DNA of 64,000 nucleotides from Zeugodacus cucurbitae (lineage: Eukaryota > Arthropoda > Insecta > Diptera > Tephritidae). The notes beneath the pieces were generated by a model that did not search any database, was not told the origin of the DNA, and worked only from the letters and a program-made list of their open reading frames with translations. Numbering within the stretch: position 1 is the first letter of the stretch; each line of letters begins with the position of its first letter. The translations under genes and the position numbers were made by a program. The stretch is taken from assembly GCF_028554725.1 (NCBI RefSeq), contig NC_071668.1, positions 2,232,001 through 2,296,000 on the forward strand, written 5' to 3'. Shown here piece by piece: positions 1 through 11,000 of this stretch.

Positions 1-836
1 ATTCGTCTACTTTGCCTGCGTCGTCTCTGCTCCGCCGGCGCTTTTGTCGCCTTCAATGGCGCACGCAGTGTAGGCGATGCGACGCTCCTACTGTTGGCTG
101 TTTTGAATTTGGTTTCTCGTTTGCTTTGTTGTCAGCGTTTGTTTGCTCCTTTCTCCGGTCTATTCTTGGTGAATGGCATGCGCCTCAGCAGTTGCTGGAG
201 GACATTTTGCTCAAGCAGCGTGGCTGTTCACCTGCGAGGAGTGTTGCGTAAAAAACGCGTCGACACAGCGAAATCAACAAAAGAAACGGTAAATGGCGTT
301 GCTAAGTGTTTGAGTAATTTGTGGACGATGGTGGAATTCAAATAGTTCTACTGGTGATTCAAATGCATTGTTTGTGCTTTAACACATCGGTAATATAATA
401 GAAAACTAAATAATTATAGTGTAACTAAGAGATGTGTTTAATAGTTAATAAAATTTTATAAAAAAATCTTCAAATAATGTGAAAACCACAATTGTCCCAA
501 TTAATTACTATATTATCTATTTGCAATTATTGTACAATTATTTAGGTAATAATGTAGCTATTATGAGAAATGTGCAAAATTAGTTAATTATATAGTCTAC
601 AAAAATAATTGTACGCCTCAATAAATTATTGCTCTCTTCAAACATACTACTGACCCAAGTAAATGGAATTGGAATGGAAAGAAATTTTATTTTCTTCAGC
701 CTATTTTGTAGTCTCACCTATATAATAATTCAATACTTTACCTAAATTAATAAATATTCTCTTGTAGCAGCATTGCAAAGTCCAAAGGCATTATTATTTT
801 CTTAACAAGTTTAGAAATTATTTCCCTCAACTGTTA
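1..836. other. Non-coding stretch, no gene recognised
   Basis: The first ~300 bases are GC-richer with open frames on the + strand, but no protein family is recognisable in them. From about 350 on the sequence is AT-rich without a long reading frame or a clear repeat. Confidence 0.4.
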
Positions 837-1678
837 CAGTAATCTCCGCTTAAGGCAGTAGTCTGCTTTAGAAGCCGAAAAAAGCGTTTTTTTTTGCAAT
901 TTTTTTTGAAAGGGAAGGTAAACGGAATTTTAAGACGATAGTATACTATATTTAAGGCTTAAAAAACAATATTTTATTAAAAAATATTGAAATTTTTTCA
1001 AAGTTGTAAGTATTTTACTGTAGTGCCTGGAGTCTGCATTTGTAAATCGGTGCCGGTGATGGAGGTCGTGCGTTGCATCTGAAAGTGTCGAATCAAATTT
1101 GTTTTTTAATTTTTATAAGTTTATTTTCTTTATGAACTAAAAAAATACCGAAGAAGTTATAAAATTCCAAATTTTTTCGAAGTTTGAAAAAAAAAATCAC
1201 TTTTTTATGAAAAAAAAAATGACTTTAATTTGCAAAACAAGTTGTTTAAATAATACTTGTGTCCAACTTTTTTAGTTCAAATAGATGATAATTTAATACT
1301 GAAGCTAGATCACTTTGGTTTTTTTCGATCGGACATATATTATTTTTGCTATCGCCGGCATCGTTTTCTAACACTTGTGAAAATGAAAACTCGAGAAAAC
1401 GCGCTTTAAAGGTCTGCCTGAGCATTCGCACCTGCTCGACGCTCGGCCACTAAAATTGCTCTAGCTTCGAAAATATGTCGAATTGGCCTCTGGAATTTTA
1501 AAGACATATTGTTCGATAGTTTTGGAAGAGATTTAAAACAAAACAAAAAATCGATTTTTTGAAGCCTGTAAAGCAGACTACTGCCTTAAGTGCCCTTTCT
1601 TAACACACAAGACTTTTAAGTGTCTCAAAAAAGCGGGAAAGGCACTTAAACGGGAGTGCACTTAAGCGGGGATCACTG
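837..1678. mobile_element. Non-autonomous TIR DNA transposon with TA target duplication (pogo/Tc1-mariner type)
   Basis: The left end reads CAGTAATCTCCGCTTAAG and the reverse complement of the right end reads CAGTGATCCCCGCTTAAG, so 16 of 18 terminal bases match. Both ends are flanked directly by TA (835-836 and 1679-1680), the target-site signature of the Tc1/mariner/pogo superfamily. A second inverted repeat, CTTAAGGCAGTAGTCTGCTTTA, lies at 849-870 and again inverted near 1569-1590, so the element may be nested or have duplicated ends. There is no transposase reading frame. The inner part (896-1590) is repeated at 8146-8837. The pogo affiliation rests on end sequence and TA target only. Confidence 0.7.
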
Positions 1679-1704
1679 TATATAACAAACAATTATATAA
1701 TAAT

Positions 1705-2035
1705 GGGTGTTTTTTTAGTGTGCCTTCCGCGTGGTTTTCAGTGTGGTAATATTTCTTTCGGAGTTATTCTTTTTGATAGCTGTCACTTGATTGATACTCC
1801 GTTTGGTTTGCCATTTCATAATGAAAGCCCTTATTCCGGCACAAAGTTTGTGGCTGATATATGGCCTCGATTGTTGCAAAAGGTGGTCGAATATTGGGAC
1901 TCCCGACTAAAATTTTTTCAAGCTTCGTCACTTGTCCGAATTCATTTTTAGCACATAATGGCAAACCCTTTTCTTTACAACAAAGCTAAATTCTTGGTCA
2001 TAACATTAAATTATCTGCGTTTTATTTCTTCTTGA
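1705..2035 (+). mobile_element. Decayed mariner-type element remnant
   Basis: The left end GGGTGTTTTTTTAG resembles the terminus of the mariner at 17,944. A start codon at 1820 opens a short peptide beginning MKALIPAQSL, which resembles the N-terminus of rosa-like mariner transposases. Shortly after, near 1859-1920 in another frame, comes a C-terminal-like stretch (WPRLLQKVVEYWDSRLKF). The middle of the transposase is therefore missing, leaving a few hundred bases. No convincing right inverted repeat was located, so the right border is approximate. Confidence 0.45.
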
Positions 2036-2039
2036 AAAT

Positions 2040-3738
2040 CTCTCTCTTATTTCCCCTCTCTCTCCCTTTATTTACAAGCTTTATCCAATTTTCTAATTGT
2101 CATAAATTATACATGTAATTACCCATATACTACATATCTATCGCGTGACTAAACTGACGGAAATAAAATAAATCGTCTCTTGTCGATTGGATAAGATCTA
2201 ATTTGAAGACTTCTAAATAAAATTAAGACAATTACAGTGTAGTCTTAGAACTTATATGATTTAGCACATTTAGTTTTAGTATTAGTAGCGCCTTTCCTTC
2301 GAAAACATTGAATATAAGTTTATAATGTAAAATCATCACTAATATTATCGGCTTCAATTAAATAGATGATTGCGCTCATAATGAGCTTGCTATAAAAAGT
2401 TTGAAGGTGAAATCAACTAAAGTAAAAACAAGTGTAATAACGTCAATTGTAAGACGCAGCATGAAAAAAAATCATTTACATAAAACTGTATTATTGCAAT
2501 TTATATAAATGGAACCTGGTCTAAAATGATGTGTAACTGGTCCACGCAGTAAAAAGTGATGTTCGGATAGACTTTAAAACACAGTAAAGTTTTGAATTAT
2601 AGCTAATACAGTTATATTTACTAATTGGATAAATATTTTTTATAAATATAATGCACATATCATAAATATATAACCGCTCTTGTGAAACCAAATTTTAAAC
2701 TTAGTGACAGTCTCCAGATGTTAGACCAATTTCCCGTGTAAGTACGTTGTAGGGTATCAAAAATTATGCTAACGTAAAAGTAGCACATGTTTATACATAC
2801 TTACACTTACGCACATAGATAGTTATAGCTGTAAATTGTTGCTTTTGTTTGTAATACGAATATTTATTTGATTTTATTGCAGCATCCAAAGCTTGATAAC
2901 CTCTGAGAGGCAACATTTACACTAATCATGTTAACACATTCAACAAGTGCAAAAACAATGACAGCGATATAATAAATGTCGTTTAGGGCTCTGTTAAGAT
3001 ACGAAAACATTTGTTGCTCATTATCGAAGGGGGGGACTTTGGTGTTGCTCAACGCGTTCAGAGAGGGCGACTCGCTAAGCGGATTTTAGAGTACTCTTTA
3101 ATATAATTTTCTTAAAATATTGAGTTGAGGGAAACAAGAACACAAAGCGAGTCGACTGACCTCTCATACGTCTCAAAGTTGAAGTTGAAGTCTCATCACA
3201 AAGTTTAAGTTGTCGCAACTAAAGTCGCCGCATATGTACGTAGTCTAAATATATATATGTAAGATTGCTTGAGTATATGTGTGTGCTAAATAAAAGCAGT
3301 GGAGCAAATTCAATGATAAGACTCTCGTGCTATTATAAACGGTTGCTGACATACAAATATGTATGGCTGCTCACGCAGCGTAGCCGCCCCTAAGCAGTAA
3401 CAACAACCCCAAAACACAGAAACTCATGCGACGGAAAGTAAATTTGTTCAAGCAGGAATGAAAAAATATTGTTTTCAAAAGCGACTGCGGTCAAGGGACG
3501 GCTGCAGCGCCAGCAGAGGCGCAAATTATAGCGTGACTGCTGTTCCGCCAACCGCCAACCGGTGTACTCGTGATATGTACTCGTATGCCTTCGAATTAAT
3601 AGCGATAATAGTAGTAATAATAGGCAATAATAATGTGAGTGGAAGCAACTGCTGGCTGATAAAATGAATGTGATTAAGAAGCAGCAGATCAGCATATGAA
3701 TGCGAACAACAAATGAATGCGAAGTGAGCGCGAATTCA
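2040..3738. other. Non-coding AT-rich stretch
   Basis: No coding exon, RNA gene or clear repeat is visible. The sequence is AT-rich and becomes more GC-balanced beyond about 3,000. Confidence 0.4.
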
Positions 3739-3926
3739 CAGTCGAAGGCAGAAGACTGGGCGCGCAAAAGAAGTCGCTATTGTTATTGGATGTGGACGTC
3801 ATTGGCAAAGCAGCGACTTGGCTGCCGCATGGCAGTCGAAGGCAGAAGACTGGGCGCGCAAAAGAAGTCGCTATTGTTATTGGATGTGGACGTCATTGGC
3901 AAAGCAGCGACTTGGCTGCCGCATGG
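3739..3926. repeat. Perfect 94-bp tandem duplication
   Basis: Two head-to-tail copies (3739-3832 and 3833-3926) are identical by eye. Each begins CAGTCGAAGGCAGAAGACTG and ends GGCTGCCGCATGG. The lack of differences points to a recent duplication, or to an assembly or library artefact. Open frames run through both copies, but none resembles a known protein. Confidence 0.85.
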
Positions 3927-6900
3927 ACTGTGTACGATTGGGTTGCGCACTTTCAGACAATAACAAGCATATTCTTATATTCTCACATACATACACACAT
4001 ACACACATACACCCGTGTGTGAAGGAATAATCGCTTCCCAGTGTCGCAGCTTATTTACTGCGGCCACTGCGTTTGTTTCTCATTTTTATGCCATCGCTTT
4101 TGTTCGCGTCTGGCGATTGCCCGTCAGTCTTGAGCAAAGCCGCAAGCCGTTAATGTCGATTTCGAGCAGTAGTCGACAGGCGTCTGCTTTCCGTGTCAGT
4201 AGTCAGAGTGCGTGTGCGTGTGTGTGCGCGTCTCGTCTGTGGTCCTTTCCTGCCTGATAACTCGTGTTTAGTCTTTATTTCTTTCTTTCTTTCCACGTCG
4301 CGCCGTTTAGTCTTCCTCTGGCGTGTCATATTCGTAAGTCTTTTGTTATTGTATAACCGGTCGCTTGATTACTCATAACTGCCAGATATTCGCCGGGTGA
4401 GACCGAAAAGGAGCAGGCAATACACCGGTAAACTAAACTTTATGCGCGGCGTGTACTTGCACTTACAAACGAACTTAAATGAAAGCGAAATCGTGAAAAA
4501 TGTGCACATTTTCCCTCGAGTGCTTTGTCAATTAAATGAAATAAGCGTGTTGTTGTAGTGAAGTTGCGATTGAAAACGAAAGCGCAAAGTGAATTCTTAT
4601 TTCATCTTATTTCGAAGGATTTTTGTGTTATAAAATACATAACTTTTGTGATTTTATATACAAATGTGAATGATTTTATGTGAATTAGTTGCTTCGTGTA
4701 CTCGCTAGCCTCTGCTTGACTGACAAGACAAAAGTTATCTGTAGTGCTACTTCTATATGCCTTTTATGCACAGTTATGTATATAAATCGTCGTAAACATA
4801 AGTGTGTATCGGCTCTTCAACATACTCGTGTGTATGGTCCCAGTTGTCTTGTTGGTTGTTTGAAAGTTGTCTGTGAATGCACCATGTGCAATGCTCAGCT
4901 GATATTTTTGTTGCTGTTTGCTACCTTTCTTCATTCTTATTAATGACAACGACTACCCCACTCAAGCGAATTAGTAGCAGCACAGTGGTGGTATATAAAA
5001 AAGTTCGACTCCATTTGAACTTGCTGCTTACTACAGTACCACTTAGGGATTACGCATATCAGAACTCACTGTTGGGTCGATAAAAATTGGATACATATAT
5101 GTATTTATTATAAGAGTTAAACAAATTGAAGGTCTTGAAATATTTAAGTGACCTGCAAACAGCTGATGAAGTTTATGAGTAGCTTCCACGTGATAGACCT
5201 CAATTGGAGGTTTGATATTTACCTCCTAGATAAGAACGCTCCGAAAATGTTTGATTAACGTAACGGTAAATCATATGAAGCAATATTGATTAGCAATATA
5301 CACCCAGGGTCTTCAAAAAGTATGGTATATATGGTTATCTCACAAGCTCAACAAAGCCCGAATCTAGTTCGAATCTAGATTATGCCTCAGAACATCAAAA
5401 TCTTCAAGCAGTAATGCCAGAAATATCATCAACTGGATCTTGGTCAAAACTGTCGTTGGGTTCTAAGATATCTGGATGAAATTGAAGTTCAAATTGGAAG
5501 AGAAAGAGTTCATACGCTATCCAAAACGAATCATTATCATACGTAAATGAGTAATTCAAAGTGGTAAGCGTCATTTCGCAACGAATTTGAAAAAGGTTTC
5601 TGAAAAAATCTAATACAGTGAAATTTTTTAGCCAAACCACAATATAGGGGTATAACTTTTAATTATCTTATATAAACGAACAGCATTAATGTTAAACCCG
5701 AATATAAAACCAAAAATATTTAATCACCAATAAGACGAAGATATGTGGGTTCACGGTTGCTGAGTTAGTCGTAAATCATGGTGGTAATGCTAGCGCCATA
5801 AAGCACTTGTACGCCGTGCCACAGTTAACTACAGCCATGCACTAACGGTTTTTCGATAATTATGCCGGTATAACATACACACAGACACACCTTTACTCGT
5901 GAATGGCACCAAAGTACACGTAACCCCAAACTCAAGTGCGATAAAGGCCTTATTTCATAGTCCACAGCGAAGGCGTAACTATGCACGTTAGTCCATACAT
6001 ATTTGTACTTAGTTACTTTGGTTACCGCGACTAAAACAGATAAACATTATAAAAATACTGCAGAGTTTAAAGTAAACAGTAGCAATAGCTTTACTAATCG
6101 TGGCGATATGCTTAGTGGTTGATTGTCTGCTGTCTCGACTGCCTATCAGCTGTATTTACCTTGCAGTGAGACAGTCTAGATGGTAGACAACTTACTAGTT
6201 ACAACATAAATTCCTTACGGAAGGTTTACTAGTCGGAATAGCCCAGTTTGCTAATAGAATTTGGAACTGAGAGGCTATAAACTGTTTTTTTTTTGCGAAC
6301 AAAAATTGCCTTTATGATTTTATAAATCTTAGATTAGGTAGTTTAGGTTAGATAAGGATTGCTTAGTTTAGGTTAGTTCATAGATACACTTCGGTAGCTG
6401 ATACATCGGCCCATATGATGTTTAAAACTCTTAATTATCAAAAGAAAGATTCTCCTTCACCATCGAAGTTCTTTGAGCCTCGATTCTAGGCAATTCGAGA
6501 ATAATGCTTATGCCTACTGAACAGCGTACTCCCTGAGCCAGAAGGATCTCTCAGCCACATTAGGTTCAAGCAAGGTCTATAGGGCATCGACTCATTTCCA
6601 GTTTGGTGAAATTGGGACGAGAGTGAGAGTTTGGAAACATTTTATCCACAAATCCATAAATTAATGCCGAATTTCATGAATCTAGTATATTTCTCACCAA
6701 AATACGTCAAATGTCATCTAGCAACAGGCGAAGCACTCTGTATGTTCGGCTCATATGGAAAAAAGACAATCTGCTAACTAGTTAGGCTTATGATTCATAC
6801 AGGTTCTATAGTGGAACTAGTTGATTTTCCGGCAGGGTCTGCATGAGTGATTGCCTACATACATATTCACATACATGGGCGGAAGTACACCTTATCTACC

Positions 6901-8055
6901 GCCTGAGCTACAGTGATATACAACTATAAACACACACATACAGATTATAGTTGTCGCTGGCCAGTAGCGCTCTAGGGTGCGCGTCGCCCACTTTATTGCC
7001 TTTACATTCTCGTGTTGAAAATAACAATTGGCAATTAAATAAAATCATAGAATCGTAAAGAATCACTTATGCAAGAGATGGATGATTCCGGTTTCTTTCG
7101 ACGCTGCTTCCTCGCCAGACGTGACTGTGTGTGTGTGCGATTGTGTGTATAATGATCATCACGCTCGAGCGCTCCTATCACGTTATATGCGTTCGTTTGT
7201 TCAATGAAATTCACTCTCCGTTCGCCGTTAGCGGGTGGCTGTCGCTGTCACAAAGTTGTTGCATACGTTAACCATTTCTCCCGCCGGCGCAAGCCATGAA
7301 ATTAAATATTTTCTTTTTTGTTTGACTTTGAAAGCGGCAATAAATGCAGCGGCATTAACGACACATGCAACAACAACAACAAAAATAGCAAAAAACGGTA
7401 GCAATGACAACAACGTGAAAGGCAAAAAGCGCGAAACTAAAAACAAAAAAAAAAAGTTCACGAAGCAGTAAAAAGTGTGCATATTTGTAGGGACATACAT
7501 TCATTCATACATATGTACAGATATATGTACATATGTAGTTCTGTTTGAAAGTTTTGCGTGTGTGTATTAAAAACGCCTGGCGTTTAAGGTTAAAGCGAAA
7601 TGTTTGCAGAGTCGGTTTAATTTCAGCGACGCATTCCAAGCGTTCGCTGGAAATTCATTTGGAATGCCCAATATAGCGCAAAAGCATAATGATATAAATA
7701 ATGAAAAAAAAAAATTTTAAAAATATTGAAATAAAAATAAATAAAATTAAATATTGAAATTTCAATAAATATTGGAAATATTAAATTCTTCGTTTGAAAT
7801 TTCAGGCTTTGAATGAATATTTTTTTGAATACTTTTTCGTTTCTTTCAAGTGTCAGTGTGTTCAAGTGAAGATGTCAAGGGGGTTTTGAATCCTTAAATT
7901 AACAGTAGTGTCAAGTTAAATTTAGTAGTGTGTATAATAAATAATAAAGCAACAAATTCATCAAACCAATAAAAGAGCCAAAAACAGCTCCCAAGAGACA
8001 GCTTGAAGAAGAGACATTCGATAAGGTTCCTGAGATCGCCAGAAAATCAGCAAAC
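3927..8055 (+). other. Probable upstream/5' leader region of the phosphotransferase gene; otherwise non-coding
   Basis: Between about 4,050 and 4,700 the sequence is GC-balanced, with TCAGT initiator-like motifs near 4,195 and A/G-rich AAGTGAA-type tracts as in fly 5' leaders. A similar character returns at 7,225-7,480 and at 7,850-8,055, directly before the phosphotransferase start codon. One or more untranslated first exons probably lie here, but exact promoters or splice sites cannot be called. The 4,950-7,200 part shows no recognisable gene. Confidence 0.3.
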
Positions 8056-11000
8056 ATGTTTGGCATTAAATATTTAACAGAGGCCCATCTGAAGGGCTTC
8101 GATCGTTATAAGGTGAGTTTTAGCAACATTAAGACCGTTTTTATAGCAATTTTTTTGAAAGGGAAGGAAATTATTGCGGTAAACGGAATTTTAAGACGAT
8201 AGTGTACTATATTTAAGGCTTAAAAACAATATTTATTATTAAAAGATATTGAAATTTTTTCAAAGTTGTAAGTATTTTTCTGGAGCGCCTGGAGTCTGCA
8301 TTTGTAAATCGGTGCCGGTGATGGAGGTCGTGCGTTGCCTCTGAAAGTGTCGAATCAAATTTGTTTTTTAATTTTTATAAGTTTCTTTTCTTTATGAACT
8401 AAAAAAATACCGAAGTACTTATAAAATTCCAAATTTTTTCGAAGTTAAAAAAAAATTCACATTTTTAAGAAAAAAATTGACTTTAAGTTGCAAAACAAGT
8501 AGTTTAAATAATACTTTTTTAGTTCAAATAGAAGATAATTCAATACTGAAGCTAGATCACTTTGGTTTTTTCGATCGGACATATATTCTTTTTGCTATCG
8601 CCGGCATCGTTTTCTAACACTTCTGAAAATGAAAACTCGAGAAAACGCGCTTTAAAGGTCTGCCTGAGCATTCGCACCTGCTCGCCGCTCGGCCACTAAA
8701 ATTGCTCTAGCTTCGAAAATATGTGGAATTGGCCTCTGGAATTTTAAAGACATATTCTTGGATAGTTTTGGAAGAGATTTAAAACAAAAGAAAAAAATCG
8801 ATTTTTTGAAGCCTGTAAAGCAGACTACTGCCTTAAGTGTTTTTAGCAATCATGATTTTTATTTTTTTATTGCATCATTTTCAACGAAAATGCTAGATAA
8901 TTCAATTATTTCAGAAACGTGATTTCCATTGAACTCTAAATGATTTCGTTTGGCATACTCATTCCACTTTGATGATTTATTATAATGCAAGCTGTGTTTA
9001 ATACTATATTTCAGCGATTAGCCATATACTATATATGGAATATAATGAAAAACAATATAAATATTAATCGTGGTGGGTCACAGTTGTTTACGCACTAATT
9101 AATAGTAATACAATATTTCACTTCATTATTTCATTTAATTATTTACTCGAAATTAAATATTTGTAATTTTTATTTGTTAAATAAAACCAAAAAGAATCAA
9201 TAACAATTGCGGCCATAAATATAAATAAAGCCGCACCAATGCTGAAAAAATCAATTATCAATGTTCTATTTAATTCGCAATCACGCCACTGCATTTAGTA
9301 TTGCCAATGTGCTTTTATTGAAATGCGATTTTTTATTGGATTTAAGGTGCTAAGTGTAAAAGAATATAAAAAGAACGATTTTATTATATTTTTATATATT
9401 TTATATATATATTTTTTTTTTTACACCAATATCGATAACGATTACAGGAAACGGAAGTCTCATAATGGAAAACGGCGGATATGATACAAACCGTCTTCCA
9501 TGTCTTCCATGAACAGGAAACATTTATGTTAAGCCCTGAAGCTAACACTGCTTCCGTTAATAAGCACTTTCTGGAGAAGGGACGTTTCCTGTCCAATTTC
9601 CACTTCCGTCAATTTCCATGACGTCTGCTCTATATTGAACATCCGTTTCCGGTTGTTTCATTTCCGGTTCCGGCACATCATTCCCATATCTGGTTCCAGT
9701 TGGCTCATTCCATTTCCGGATGCCCCACTTCCAGTTCCAGTGACCAATATTCAGCCACCCCATATCCGGTTCCGGCAACATAGTTATCCATGTCCGGTTT
9801 CGGATGTCCCATTTCCGGTTCCGGTAACATCATATCCGGTACCGGCACATCATTCCCATATCTGGTTCTATCGGTTATCGCATATCTGGTTCCAGTTGGC
9901 TCATTCCGTTTCCGGATGCCCCACTTCCAGTTTCAGTAACCAATATTCAGCCACCCCATATCCGCTTCCGGCAACATAGTTATCCATGTCCGGTTCCGGA
10001 TGTCCCATTCCCGGTTCCGGTAACATCATCTCCGGTTGCCCCATGAGGTCAATGACCCCACCTTGATCACGTGATATTTTTGTTTACAGGTCAATGACAG
10101 ATCACATGATGTCACATCAAGGTCACGTGATATTTTTGTTTACAGTTCAATGACCCTAGCCTGATCACGTGATGTCACATCAAGGTCCCTTGATATTTTT
10201 GTTTACATTTCTGAGTGAGGTCAATGACCGCACCTTGATCACGTGATGTCATTTTAAGGTCAAGATATTTTTGTTTACATTTCTGAGTGAGGTCAATGAC
10301 CCCACGTTGATCACGTGGTGACATTTTAAGATCACGTGATATTTTTGTTTACAGGTCAATGACCCCGCCCATATCACGTGAGATCGCATCAAGGTCACGT
10401 GATATTTTTGTTCATATTTCTGAGTGAGGTCAATGACCCCACCCTGATCACGTGATGTCATTTCAAGGTCACCTTGATCACGTGATGTCATTTAAGGTCA
10501 AGATATTTTTGTTTACATTTCTGAGTGAGGTCAATGACCCCACGTTGATCACGTGATGACATTTTAAGATCACGTGATATTTTTGTTTACAGGTCAATGA
10601 CCCCGCCCATATCACGTGAGATCACATCAAGGTCACGTGATATTTTTGTTCACATTTCTGAGTGAGGTCAATGACCCCACCCTGATCACGTGATGTCATT
10701 TCAAGGTCACGTGATATTTTTGTTTACATTTTTGAGTGTGGTCTTTGGTGTCCGATGGCTTTGAAGTGAGCTTGTATATTTCTAATATTTTGACGATTTT
10801 CAGTTTCCGATTAAGATTCTCCGAAATCTTTTTGATACCCTCACCTGAGAACTATTTCCCGAAAGTTTTGATTCTAGCAATAAATATAGCCTATGTTATT
10901 CAAAGTGAGCGTAGCTTTCGAATGGTGAATGGTTTTTGAGTTTATTCATTACCCTTTATAATAGTAGTATAGATGAATATATATCTATATTTGCCGCAAA

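Noticed and set aside
837..1678. Possible CRISPR-like or phage structures
   Set aside because: The repeats are transposon ends; the genome is clearly that of an insect.
9635..9979. 114-codon Pro/Phe-rich frame
   Set aside because: It runs exactly through the TTCCGG minisatellite; the repeat period and lack of stops explain it.
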